Part shown: one piece after another, positions 9,258 through 17,580 of the stretch
How the letters are laid out: each line of letters begins with the position of its first letter
How positions within the stretch are numbered: position 1 is the stretch's first letter
Source of the DNA: Rhodocyclaceae bacterium
GTDB lineage: Bacteria; Pseudomonadota; Gammaproteobacteria; Burkholderiales; Rhodocyclaceae
Assembly (NCBI GenBank): GCA_028713915.1
Contig: JAQTNK010000002.1
Span: forward strand, 1-64,000
Direction: 5' to 3'
DNA length: 64,000 nucleotides
Notes under the pieces: model-generated
The model's input: the letters and a program-made list of their open reading frames with translations, nothing else
The model's database searches: none
Told to the model about the DNA's origin: nothing
Position numbers and translations under genes: made by a program

Positions 9258-9665
9258 ATGAGCAATGCGCTCTACGACAAAGGCCGCGAAGCCTTCCTCA
9301 CGGGTTCGATTTCGTTCTCGTCGGACACCATCAAAGTGGTGCTGCTCGACCTCACGCACTACACGGCGAACCTCGCCACGGATCAGTTCCTGTCCGACAT
9401 CCCGAGCGCGGCGCGCGTCTATACCTCTACGGCGCTCGCCTCGAAGACCACCACGGCCGGCGTCGCCAATGCCGCCAACCTGACCTTGACGGCGGTATCG
9501 GGCGCGACGTGCGGCGCGCTCGCCATGTTCAAGGACACGGGCAGCGCGACCACCAGCCCGCTCATCGCCTACATCGACACCGCGACCGGCCTGCCGGTCA
9601 CGCCGAGCGGCAGCGACATCCCGATCATCTGGGATACCGGCTCGAACCACATTTTTAAGCTGTAG
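9258..9665 (+). CDS. Small phage virion protein, hypothetical
   Basis: A 135-residue protein with a clear ribosome-binding site (AGGAG, spacing 6). It begins MSNALYDKGREAFLTG and has a VVLLDLTHYTANLATDQFLSDIP segment. This arrangement is common in small proteins at the end of phage tail operons. No catalytic motif is visible. It is the last gene before an intrinsic terminator, so it closes the structural-gene transcription unit. Its function is unknown. Confidence 0.65.
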   Translation: MSNALYDKGREAFLTGSISFSSDTIKVVLLDLTHYTANLATDQFLSDIPSAARVYTSTALASKTTTAGVANAANLTLTAVSGATCGALAMFKDTGSATTSPLIAYIDTATGLPVTPSGSDIPIIWDTGSNHIFKL

Positions 9666-9685
9666 GGAGTTTCGTTTCAAACCCC

Positions 9686-9709
9686 GCCGCCTTCGGGCGG
9701 CTTTTTTTT
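9686..9709 (+). terminator. Intrinsic terminator ending the tail operon
   Basis: A perfect 6-bp GCCGCC/GGCGGC stem with a TTCG tetraloop is followed by eight T residues. It lies 20 bases after the last virion gene stop and just before the lysis cassette. This is a textbook rho-independent terminator. It separates the structural and lysis units, although the lysis genes follow within 12 bases and must have their own promoter or rely on antitermination. Confidence 0.92.
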
Positions 9710-9720
9710 GGAGAGACAAC

Positions 9721-10092
9721 ATGACAGATCCAGCCAGTGGTGGTGCCGCCGGTGCCGTCGCCTTCAAAGCCATGGGTGGTACCGCCGCGGGCGGCGCCAC
9801 GCTCGCCACCATCGTGGTGATGTTGATGACGCCGCCGCGATCGAAACGGGAGTGGGCCGTGGGCCTCATCAGTACCGTGGTCGCCAGCATCGGCGGCGGA
9901 GCAATCGCAGTCGAGCATTTTGGGCTGCATGACTGGGTGCACTCGACCATTGGCCTCTTGGCGTTTGGTGGGTTGATTTTCGGCTGCGGCCTGCCGGGCT
10001 GGGCGATCGTGCGCTGGATCTTCAACTTCATCGACAAGAACCGGGACGCGTCGATCGATGACGTCGCCAAGGACGTGAAGGAGATGCTGTGA
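9721..10092 (+). CDS. Holin-like phage membrane protein
   Basis: A 123-residue protein with three predicted hydrophobic segments (about residues 20-38, 48-65 and 75-98) and a charged C-terminal tail (DKNRDASIDDVAKDVKEML). Size, topology and position directly before an endolysin and Rz/Rz1 pair fit a holin, the protein that permeabilises the inner membrane to time lysis. Its stop overlaps the endolysin start (TGATG). Sequence alone does not place it in a named holin family, so the function comes from topology and context. Confidence 0.65.
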   Translation: MTDPASGGAAGAVAFKAMGGTAAGGATLATIVVMLMTPPRSKREWAVGLISTVVASIGGGAIAVEHFGLHDWVHSTIGLLAFGGLIFGCGLPGWAIVRWIFNFIDKNRDASIDDVAKDVKEML

Positions 10093-10553
10093 TGAACGCG
10101 CAGGATTTCATAGACTTGATCGGGTCGGCCGCGCAGGCCTCCGCGAAGGCCACCGGTGTGCCGGCCAGTTTCACGGTGGCCGAGGCTGCACTGGAATCCG
10201 GGTGGGGGTCTTCGCAACTCGCGCAACAGGGTAAGAACCTGTTCGGCGTGAAGGCCGATCCGGCCTGGCAAGGCGACGTGCTGACCCTCAACACGCGCGA
10301 GTTCCTGCACGGCACCTGGGTGATGGTGCCGGCGCGCTGGCGCAAGTATGCCGACTGGCAGTCTTGCATGGATGACCATGCGGACTTCCTGCACCAGAAC
10401 AGCCGCTATGCGCCGTGCTTCGAGTGCACGACCGGCGCAGTGTTTGCGCAGGCAGTGGCGCAGGCGGGGTATGCCACGGATCCCGACTATGCCGCCAAGC
10501 TCATATCCATCATCGACCAGCATGGATTGGCGGACTTGGATGGAGGTGTCTGA
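10092..10553 (+). CDS. Phage endolysin, glucosaminidase (GH73/FlgJ-like)
   Basis: A 153-residue protein starting at the ATG that overlaps the holin-like gene stop. A GTG one codon upstream is a less likely start. It contains the GH73 pattern: AEAALESGWGSSQLA with the catalytic Glu, then KNLFGVK. A WRKYADWQSCMDDHADFL segment follows, as in FlgJ-type beta-N-acetylglucosaminidases. It should hydrolyse the glycan strand of peptidoglycan during lysis. No signal peptide is seen, so export would depend on the holin. The C-terminus overlaps the Rz-like start. Confidence 0.85.
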   Translation: MNAQDFIDLIGSAAQASAKATGVPASFTVAEAALESGWGSSQLAQQGKNLFGVKADPAWQGDVLTLNTREFLHGTWVMVPARWRKYADWQSCMDDHADFLHQNSRYAPCFECTTGAVFAQAVAQAGYATDPDYAAKLISIIDQHGLADLDGGV

Positions 10554-11092
10554 TGTTTCCGATCTTGAACATTTTGGCGGCGCTGCCGTGGAAGCTGATC
10601 GCCGCCGGTGCGCTGACCGCCGTGCTGTTCGTCGGCGGATGCCAGTACGGAGAGAACCGCATCACCGCCGAGTGGGATGCCGAAAAGACTGCGGCGGCGC
10701 AGGTCGTTGCCAAACAGGCCGAGCGTGTCGCCACGGTCAATGCCCAGCAATCCACCATCAACCAGGAGATCTCGAATGAATTCCAGAAAGCCGAGACAGC
10801 GATTGCTGCCGATCGTGGGCATTTGCTTGCCTCTGTTCCTCACCGCGTGCGCAACGTCTCCCCAAGTGGTGCCGGCACCGTGCCCGGCGTTCCCGCCGTT
10901 GCCCGTGGAACTGATGCAATCCCCGCCGACGCTGTACCTGCTGCCGAGCAGCCAGAACCCAACGCCTCTTGCGAAAAACTAGCCGACGATGCGGCGCAGA
11001 CGACTCTGATGGTGGTGGAATTTCAGAAGTGGTATCGGGAACAGGCCGCGGCGTTCAATGCTCCAATCCAGGCCGGCGATCCAGCGAAATAG
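10553..11092 (+). CDS. Rz-like inner-membrane spanin
   Basis: A 179-residue protein whose ATG overlaps the endolysin stop (TGATG). It has one N-terminal membrane segment (about residues 10-30, including LIAAGALTAVLFVGG), then a long polar helical region (ENRITAEWDAEKTAAAQVV) typical of the periplasmic coiled coil of i-spanins. Together with the embedded Rz1 lipoprotein it would fuse inner and outer membranes at the last step of lysis. Identification is by topology and by the overlapping Rz1 gene, since spanins diverge strongly in sequence. Confidence 0.82.
   Translation: MFPILNILAALPWKLIAAGALTAVLFVGGCQYGENRITAEWDAEKTAAAQVVAKQAERVATVNAQQSTINQEISNEFQKAETAIAADRGHLLASVPHRVRNVSPSGAGTVPGVPAVARGTDAIPADAVPAAEQPEPNASCEKLADDAAQTTLMVVEFQKWYREQAAAFNAPIQAGDPAK
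10776..10982 (+). CDS. Rz1-like outer-membrane spanin lipoprotein, embedded in Rz
   Basis: This gene lies wholly inside the Rz gene in another frame. The ATG at 10776 has a strong ribosome-binding site (AGGAG, 7 bases upstream), better than any upstream start in this frame. The 68-residue product has a signal peptide ending in the lipobox LTAC (lipidated Cys at residue 25). A Pro-rich mature part follows (VVPAPCPAFPPLP), as in Rz1 lipoproteins. It would sit in the outer membrane and pair with Rz. The overlap is the classical nested Rz/Rz1 layout. Confidence 0.85.
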   Translation: MNSRKPRQRLLPIVGICLPLFLTACATSPQVVPAPCPAFPPLPVELMQSPPTLYLLPSSQNPTPLAKN

Positions 11093-11232
11093 ATGCCTGG
11101 TGGCTGTTCGGCTCAAGAGGCAAGATTAGGGTTGGTCGCTTGCAAACCTCTCCTCTTGCCAGCGGTCGATCAACGGGACTGGGCCAAGTGAAAGGAAGGC
11201 GAGAATTGAACGGCTATGTGAGGGTGTCCGCC

Positions 11233-12381
11233 TCAGCGAATAGCTGCGATCCGTGCAGCTACCGCGTTCCAATCTACGTCGGGTGTTTGGTGGCACCAGC
11301 TAATGCGAACACAGGCATTGGCCTCATCGTCGCTCATCCCCATGGCCTTCAACACATGGCTCGGGGCGTAACTCGTCGAAGTACAAGCCGATCCATTCGA
11401 GATCGCCACGAGATCCTTGATGGCAACTATCAGTGCCTCGGAATCCAGCCCCTCGAATGCTACGTTTAGCACATGGGACATTACCTTGGACTGGTCCCCG
11501 CTGTACCTGGGATTCAGTTGCTCAAATGCCTTCGTTGCTTCCCCGCGAATCTGACGGCATCGGGCTTGACGATGGCCGTGGTCACGCGTGGCCATCTCCG
11601 CCGCCACGCCCAAAGCAGCAATGAGGGCGACCGGCAGTGTGCCGGGACGCAAGCCCCTTTCCTGACCACCGCCAAATACGAGTGGTTTTAGTGGCACACG
11701 GTTGTACCCTCGGCGGCGAACTATTAGCGCGCCAATCCCTTTTGGCCCGAATATCTTGTGCCCACTCACGCTGATCATGTCGATACGTGGATTGCGGAGC
11801 GTATCGAGATCTTTTCCAAATCCCTGGGCCGCATCAGTGTGGAGGTAGGCTGGATGGCCATCCAGCACCGCTGCAATCTCGCTGAGAGGCTGAAGTACTC
11901 CGGTCTCGTTATTGGCTTGCATGACCGAAACCAGAACGGTTTCCGGTCGCAGTATTTCGGCCAGAACTTTTGGCTCAACATATCCGCCAGCAGTTACGGG
12001 AATGCGTGTAACCAAAAAGCCCTCACGCTCCAGGGCGTCGAACGGTTCCAACACCGCCTTGTGTTCGATGGTCGAGGCAATAATGTGCATCCGCCCGGCG
12101 CTTCGGGCAGCTTCCCGCAAGCCAAGGATGGCCAGGTTATTGCTCTCGGTTGCGCCACTGGTGAAGATCACTTCATCACGCTTGGCACCCACAACTGCCG
12201 CGACCTGATCCCTCGCTCGCTGCACCGCTTGCTTCGCTCGGACGCCGAACTCGTGTGTACGGCTTCCTTCGTTTCCAAATTCTTCAGTTAGGTAGTGAAG
12301 AAGGACCTCGCGCACGCCTGACTCGATCGGCGTCGTCGCGTTGCAGTCCAGATAAATCGGGGAAAAAACAAGGCGTTGCAT
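11233..12381 (-). CDS. dndA: DndA, cysteine desulfurase of DNA phosphorothioation
   Basis: A 382-residue class V aminotransferase-fold enzyme. It carries the NifS/IscS marks: an early YLDCNATTP segment, the PLP-binding Lys in SVSGHK (K209), and the catalytic Cys in SNGSACTSTSY (C333). It would take sulfur from cysteine and pass it as a persulfide to DndC. I placed the start at the ATG at 12381, giving the usual MQRLVFSPIYLDCN start; an in-frame start nine codons upstream is less likely. It is divergent from dndBCDE, an arrangement seen in many dnd loci, and shares a 129-bp promoter region with dndB. Confidence 0.93.
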   Translation of the reverse strand: MQRLVFSPIYLDCNATTPIESGVREVLLHYLTEEFGNEGSRTHEFGVRAKQAVQRARDQVAAVVGAKRDEVIFTSGATESNNLAILGLREAARSAGRMHIIASTIEHKAVLEPFDALEREGFLVTRIPVTAGGYVEPKVLAEILRPETVLVSVMQANNETGVLQPLSEIAAVLDGHPAYLHTDAAQGFGKDLDTLRNPRIDMISVSGHKIFGPKGIGALIVRRRGYNRVPLKPLVFGGGQERGLRPGTLPVALIAALGVAAEMATRDHGHRQARCRQIRGEATKAFEQLNPRYSGDQSKVMSHVLNVAFEGLDSEALIVAIKDLVAISNGSACTSTSYAPSHVLKAMGMSDDEANACVRISWCHQTPDVDWNAVAARIAAIR

Positions 12382-12431
12382 GTACGTTATTAGTTGAAGA
12401 AGTAACAAACTTCATGCACAATATAGGCGTA

Positions 12432-12451
12432 CAGTTTGTGTGCGCAAACTG
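12432..12451. promoter_or_regulatory. Palindrome in the dndA/dndB divergent promoter region
   Basis: A perfect inverted repeat CAGTTTG-N6-CAAACTG lies near the centre of the 129-bp region between the divergent dndA and dndB starts. The region is A+T-rich compared with the flanking genes. Its symmetry suits a dimeric repressor. DndB homologues are known negative regulators of dnd transcription in some bacteria, so DndB is a natural candidate, but binding here is inference. Confidence 0.5.
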
Positions 12452-12510
12452 AATTTTACGCCCAACTTGTGTACATGAGCTAATCAACCGCAACAAACGG
12501 CCATATCAGC

Positions 12511-13593
12511 ATGGAAACTCAGCCGACCCTCACGTTCCCCGTCATCAGGGGCCTTCAAGCGCACCGTGAGTACTTCGTTGCGATGTGGTCCTTGCGAATG
12601 CTGCGCCAAATCTCGATTTTCGACGAAGACGAGCTTCCGCCTGAACTGCGCGCTCAGCGCACCTTGAACAAGGCGCGTATCCCCGAGATTTGCGGATACA
12701 TGCTGGACAATCCGGACGACTACGTCTTCTCCGCTCTCACGGTTTCGATTGACTCCGATGTGGCTTTTGCGCCCCTCCCCGGGCAAGAAAAACTCGGCCT
12801 GTTGCGGGTGCCCATGGATGCCCGCTTCATCATCAATGACGGACAACACCGCCGTGCCGCCATCATGGAGGCGCTCGACCAGCGCCCTGAGCTAGGCCAT
12901 GAGACCATCGCCGTGGTTTTCTTCCTGGACATTGGGCTGGAGCGTTGCCAGCAGATGTTTGCCGACCTCAACCGACATGCGATTCGCCCCAGTCGCTCGC
13001 TCGGCCTGCTATACGACCACCGGAACGACAAGGCCCAGCTGGCCAAACTCGTCGTAATGAAATCCAATGTCTTTCGTGACATTGTCGATATGGAGAAATC
13101 CTCGCTCGCCAAACGATCACGCAAGCTCTTCACGCTCTCCGCCTTTCATAATGCCTGCGCCGATCTCGTCGAAGGTATGGCGACCGGGAATATCAACGAA
13201 GATGCTTCGCTCGCCCGCAACTATTGGGAAGAGGTTGCGAACCACTTTCCCGCCTGGGCTCAGGTACGCGAAAACCGGCTTCCAGCCAGTGAGGTGCGCG
13301 AGGGCTACATTCATTCGCATGGGATTGCCTTGCAAGCACTTGGCAAGGCAGGGAATTCGCTGCTGAAACTGCATCCAAAAGATTGGCAAACGCGGCTGAC
13401 CGCACTTGAACAGATCGATTGGTCGCGCAACAACGCTAAAACCTGGGAGGGGCGCGCGCTTATCGGCGGCAAAGTTTCTAAGGTTACGACTAACGTAATT
13501 CTGACGACCAACGTCATCAAGAAGGCGCTTGCCTTATCCTTCGACGAAGACCAACAACGGGTGGAAAACGCCCACGCTCGCAAGAGCGAGTAA
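12511..13593 (+). CDS. dndB: DndB, DGQHR-domain regulator of the dnd cluster
   Basis: A 360-residue protein with the diagnostic DGQHR motif at residues 110-114, in a ParB/DUF262-like fold. DndB is not required for sulfur insertion itself. In studied bacteria it represses dnd transcription or tunes the modification frequency. It is the first gene of dndBCDE and has no strong ribosome-binding site upstream of the ATG. Its length matches typical DndB (about 350-370 residues). The adjacent palindrome in the shared promoter could be its operator, which is inference. Confidence 0.93.
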   Translation: METQPTLTFPVIRGLQAHREYFVAMWSLRMLRQISIFDEDELPPELRAQRTLNKARIPEICGYMLDNPDDYVFSALTVSIDSDVAFAPLPGQEKLGLLRVPMDARFIINDGQHRRAAIMEALDQRPELGHETIAVVFFLDIGLERCQQMFADLNRHAIRPSRSLGLLYDHRNDKAQLAKLVVMKSNVFRDIVDMEKSSLAKRSRKLFTLSAFHNACADLVEGMATGNINEDASLARNYWEEVANHFPAWAQVRENRLPASEVREGYIHSHGIALQALGKAGNSLLKLHPKDWQTRLTALEQIDWSRNNAKTWEGRALIGGKVSKVTTNVILTTNVIKKALALSFDEDQQRVENAHARKSE

Positions 13594-13616
13594 TGACTTA
13601 CTAGAAGCCTTTATCC

Positions 13617-15233
13617 ATGGCATCCAAACCAAAATCGAAGTCCCTAAACGTATCTGTTTCAGCACCTGAAACGAGCAGCTCCGAAGCGACGACACCGCGC
13701 AAGCGGACATCCGCTTTCGACGAAATCGGCTTCAAGGCAACCATTGAGTCACTTCACCAGGAGATTCGCGAGCTCTACCTCGCCGACGATGTGCCGTGGA
13801 TCATCGGCTACTCGGGTGGTAAAGACTCGACTGCCACACTCCAGTTGGTCTGGAGCGCCATTCTTGGCCTTCCCACCGGAGCGCGCAACAAGACGATTTA
13901 TGTCATTTCGACGGATACATTGGTCGAAAATCCGATTGTATCGGCGTGGGTATCGAATTCTCTGCTGGTAATGCAACGAGCAGCACAAGAGCAAGGGATC
14001 CCGATAGAACCGAAGCGCCTGACGCCGCGAACCATTGACTCATTTTGGGTGAACCTCATTGGACGTGGTTATCCAGCTCCTCGTCACAAATTTCGTTGGT
14101 GTACCGAACGTCTCAAGATCCGGCCCTCAAACACATTCATAAATGGAATCGTGTCGTCCAGTGGAGAGGCGATTCTCGTGCTTGGAACGCGAAAGGCTGA
14201 GAGCACAAAGCGCGCCGCTAACATGACCAAACACGAAAAAGGTCGTGTCCGTGATCGCCTTAGTCCGAATTCCAGCCTACCTGGTTCTTTGGTCTATACG
14301 CCAGTTGAAGCTTGGAGTAACGACGACGTCTGGTTTTTTCTGATGCAGACAAAGAACCCATGGGGCTACAACAATCGAGACCTTCTTGGGATGTATGCAG
14401 GAGCATCTGCAGATGGCGAGTGCCCACTTGTTGTCGATGACTCGACACCGAGTTGTGGTGATTCGCGTTTCGGCTGCTGGGTCTGCACCCTTGTGGAACA
14501 GGATAAGTCCATGACTGCGATGATCCAGAACGATGTCGAAAAAGAGTGGATGATGCCTCTTTTGGAACTCCGAAACGCCCTAGATTTCAGAGGAGGCGGG
14601 GCAACTGCCGACGACCTAGAGAACACGGATCGCCACCTGCGCGATTTTCGCCGAATGACCGGCGCCGTACAGATGATGGCAAATGGTCGTCCAATTCCCG
14701 GGCCATACACACAAGAAGCAAGAGCGACTTGGCTCAAGAAGTTGCTGACAGCGCAAGTGCATATCCGTAGAAATGGACCTTCTGACGTACAAAGCATCGA
14801 GCTCATCACGCTTGATGAATTGCAGGAAATCCGGCGCATCTGGGTAGTGGATAAGCACGAATTAGAAGACACACTGCCCCGCATCTATCGCGACTGCACG
14901 GGCGAGATGTACCCGGGACGCCCACTAGACGACAATCTCGTACTAGGGGAAACGGAGATGACTGAGCTGGCCGACCTCTGCGGGAATGATCGTCTGCACT
15001 ATGAGCTCACCCGTGAATTGCTGAGTCTCACAGGACAGCAGCGCTCTCTTGGGCGGCGTGCAGGATTGTTCGAGCAACTAGAAAAAACCTTCCGGCGTCA
15101 TTTCTATGACAATAAGGAGGATGCCCTCCATCGCGCACAGTCCATCGTGGACGGACGCAAGCGACGCGAAGCGGCTCGTCAATCGGGATACGGGCCCGAG
15201 TCTCAATCCGACACACTGGAGTTCAAGGAATGA
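13617..15233 (+). CDS. dndC: DndC, ATP-pyrophosphatase Fe-S sulfur transferase
   Basis: A 538-residue PAPS-reductase-like protein. The PP-loop GYSGGKDST lies at residues 64-72. Cysteines 269, 280, 287 and 290 form a CX10CX6CX2C set that fits the [4Fe-4S] cluster known from DndC. The enzyme adenylates the DNA backbone position and receives sulfur from DndA to make the phosphorothioate linkage. The C-terminal ~150 residues are highly charged. The stop overlaps the dndD start by four bases (ATGA), so the two are translationally coupled. Confidence 0.95.
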   Translation: MASKPKSKSLNVSVSAPETSSSEATTPRKRTSAFDEIGFKATIESLHQEIRELYLADDVPWIIGYSGGKDSTATLQLVWSAILGLPTGARNKTIYVISTDTLVENPIVSAWVSNSLLVMQRAAQEQGIPIEPKRLTPRTIDSFWVNLIGRGYPAPRHKFRWCTERLKIRPSNTFINGIVSSSGEAILVLGTRKAESTKRAANMTKHEKGRVRDRLSPNSSLPGSLVYTPVEAWSNDDVWFFLMQTKNPWGYNNRDLLGMYAGASADGECPLVVDDSTPSCGDSRFGCWVCTLVEQDKSMTAMIQNDVEKEWMMPLLELRNALDFRGGGATADDLENTDRHLRDFRRMTGAVQMMANGRPIPGPYTQEARATWLKKLLTAQVHIRRNGPSDVQSIELITLDELQEIRRIWVVDKHELEDTLPRIYRDCTGEMYPGRPLDDNLVLGETEMTELADLCGNDRLHYELTRELLSLTGQQRSLGRRAGLFEQLEKTFRRHFYDNKEDALHRAQSIVDGRKRREAARQSGYGPESQSDTLEFKE

Positions 15234-17206
15234 TCCTAGACAGCATCATTCTGGAAAACTTCGGCGCCTACGGTGGCCGGCAAGAAGCCATGCTGACGCC
15301 AGCACCGGGCAAGCCGATTGTCCTGTTCGGCGGACTAAACGGCGGGGGTAAAACGACCCTACTAGATGCTCTTCAACTTGCCCTGTACGGCCCCAAGGCT
15401 CGAATCTCCAACCGAGGTCGCCATGCATACAAAGACTATCTACGACAGTCCATCCACCGTGCCAGTGATCCGAGCGACGGCGCAAGCGTCACGGTTCGCT
15501 TCCGTCGCATGATTGAAGGCGAAACACGCTATTTCGAAATCTGTCGCAGTTGGCGCCAAGGAATAAAGGGTATTGAGGAAACCGTACGGGTGCTGCGGGA
15601 CGGAAGGGCAGATGACGTCTTCACCGATCACTGGGATGAGGTTATCGAAGCTTACCTACCCAGCAGCATCGCTCACCTGTTCTTCTTCGACGGAGAGCAG
15701 ATTATGGAACTTGCCGATGGCGGCCATGCGGCCGAGATTTTGGGAACGGCAGTCCATTCGCTATTGGGTCTGGATCTCGTCGATAGACTTGAAACCGACC
15801 TGAAGGTATTTGAGCGCCGTAAGCGAGCCGAGGGTCTGGATGCTGCTGCGACCGAGCGGCTGGCGCAGCTTCGGCGCGAGTTCGACCAGATCGATCGAGA
15901 GCAGGAACAAGTTGCCAATGAAGAAGGCGCAGTAGTAAATCAGGCGGGGCGCCTGGCGAAGGAGGTCCTGAGGCACGAAGAGATGTTTCGTGCCGAAGGT
16001 GGCGATCTCTTCCAGCAGCGAACTTCGTTGGAGGCCGAGCTTGCTAACCTCAAGCACCGACGCGCGAAGCTAGAGGCCGAGCTTCGCGACCTGGTTGCTG
16101 GTCCGCTCCCCTTGCTGCTAATTGAACCGCTACTCGCCGAGGTTGAGCAGCAGGTGCGGCACGAACGGGAAGTACGCAGCGCCAAGACGCTAGTTGAAGT
16201 GCTTGAAGGACGTGATGCCGAAGTGCTCGCCTCGCTGGAAAAGGGGGCGATCCCTGCAAAGGCAGTCGCCGCCATTGGGCGGATCTTGATGAAGGATCGT
16301 CGCGAGCGTCACGGTTTTGCGGCCGAGCCCTTGCTGCTGAATGCTCCTGACGACCTGGCGCCGCACATTGGCCACCTGCGTAGTATCGTCTTGCCGGCGG
16401 CCGAAGAGCAGGCACGGTGTCTAACTGAAGAGTTAGCCGTTCTGGACGAGAAAATCGCACGCGCGGAAACCGACCTGGATCGCGTGCCGGCGGCAGACCG
16501 TATCGCCCTCATACAGGCGGAGCTCGATGCCGCGCGCCGTGTGCATTGTGAAAAGCTCGCCGAACATGAAGCTTTACGAATGCGTAAGGAAGCCTTGCGT
16601 AAGCAGCGGGACGATGCCGAAGCACGTCTCGATAAGCTTGGTGAGCAGGAAATGGACTCACACCTTGCGGAGGATGATCGCCAGCGAATGCTCAAGCATT
16701 CGACAAAAACGCGCGCCACCTTAGACCGTTTCCGCACTCAGGTCGTGAAGCGTCACACAACCGGTATGGAATCGCTCATGCTTGAGTCGTTCCAGAAGCT
16801 GCTGAGAAAGAAGGGCTTAGTGACAGGGCTCACGATCAATCCGACCACTTTCGAGGCCACGCTATTCGGGCGCGACGGCAAACCGTTGCCATTTGATCGA
16901 CTCTCCGCTGGTGAGCGGCAGCTGTTGGCCACATCCATGCTCTGGGGCCTGGCCCGCGCTTCCGGACGTCCCGTGCCGACCGTGATCGATACGCCGTTGG
17001 GACGTCTGGATTCGGAACACCGTAGCAATCTGATTGAACGCTACTTCCCGAACGCATCCCATCAAGTGCTGCTGTTGTCGACTGACGAAGAAATCACCGG
17101 CGGATACTTGGCCGCCCTGCAGCCCTACGTTACAAGGTCTTTCCTTCTAGCGCACAATGAAAAGAATGGGGCGACGACAATCGAAGAGGGATATTTTCCA
17201 TCGTGA
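15230..17206 (+). CDS. dndD: DndD, SMC-like ATPase of DNA phosphorothioation
   Basis: A 658-residue Rad50/SMC-type ATPase. Walker A is GLNGGGKT at residues 35-42. Long charged coiled coils fill about residues 200-520. The ABC signature LSAGERQ is near residue 558 and Walker B (VIDTP) near 583. DndD works with DndC and DndE, probably to open or nick the DNA so that the backbone can be modified. Two more DndD-like ATPases in this island (18305-20404 and 23471-25483) share its N-terminal pattern and C-terminal end. Its stop overlaps the GTG start of dndE. Confidence 0.94.
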   Translation: MILDSIILENFGAYGGRQEAMLTPAPGKPIVLFGGLNGGGKTTLLDALQLALYGPKARISNRGRHAYKDYLRQSIHRASDPSDGASVTVRFRRMIEGETRYFEICRSWRQGIKGIEETVRVLRDGRADDVFTDHWDEVIEAYLPSSIAHLFFFDGEQIMELADGGHAAEILGTAVHSLLGLDLVDRLETDLKVFERRKRAEGLDAAATERLAQLRREFDQIDREQEQVANEEGAVVNQAGRLAKEVLRHEEMFRAEGGDLFQQRTSLEAELANLKHRRAKLEAELRDLVAGPLPLLLIEPLLAEVEQQVRHEREVRSAKTLVEVLEGRDAEVLASLEKGAIPAKAVAAIGRILMKDRRERHGFAAEPLLLNAPDDLAPHIGHLRSIVLPAAEEQARCLTEELAVLDEKIARAETDLDRVPAADRIALIQAELDAARRVHCEKLAEHEALRMRKEALRKQRDDAEARLDKLGEQEMDSHLAEDDRQRMLKHSTKTRATLDRFRTQVVKRHTTGMESLMLESFQKLLRKKGLVTGLTINPTTFEATLFGRDGKPLPFDRLSAGERQLLATSMLWGLARASGRPVPTVIDTPLGRLDSEHRSNLIERYFPNASHQVLLLSTDEEITGGYLAALQPYVTRSFLLAHNEKNGATTIEEGYFPS

Positions 17207-17580
17207 CACAACCTGTTGATCATGTTCGTGTAAGCGCAAAAAGTAAAGAAACGCTCATTAGAATAAAGAGGCGTACCGGACTCGAGCACTGGAATGAGAT
17301 CTGCCGTGTCGCGCTTTGCCGATCATTGGCTAACCCAACTCCACCCACAAAACCACCAAGACTGGGAGAGAGCTCCATCAATATGGAATGGAAGACCTTC
17401 GCCGGTGCGTATAGCGCCGAATTTGCGGCGGCAATTACTCTGCGTGCCAACGCCGACGGAGTAGATATTGCGTCAAGAGATGCTCTAGCGGACTATATCA
17501 AGGCCCACATTGAGCGAGGTATCGCGAGCCTCCAAGCCATCAAAACGCTTGGCGAGATGGTTAAGCCGTCGCAGCCTTAG
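17203..17580 (+). CDS. dndE: DndE, DNA-binding subunit of the phosphorothioation complex
   Basis: A 125-residue protein starting at a GTG that overlaps the dndD stop. It has the DndE pattern: the RVSAKSKETLIRIKRRTGL start, a HWNEICRVALCRSLA segment and a Gly/Pro-rich middle. DndE binds nicked DNA as a tetramer and is needed for sulfur incorporation. The gene ends tail-to-tail with the minus-strand gene at 17577 and overlaps it by four bases, so no terminator fits between the two operons. Confidence 0.93.
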   Translation: MTQPVDHVRVSAKSKETLIRIKRRTGLEHWNEICRVALCRSLANPTPPTKPPRLGESSINMEWKTFAGAYSAEFAAAITLRANADGVDIASRDALADYIKAHIERGIASLQAIKTLGEMVKPSQP

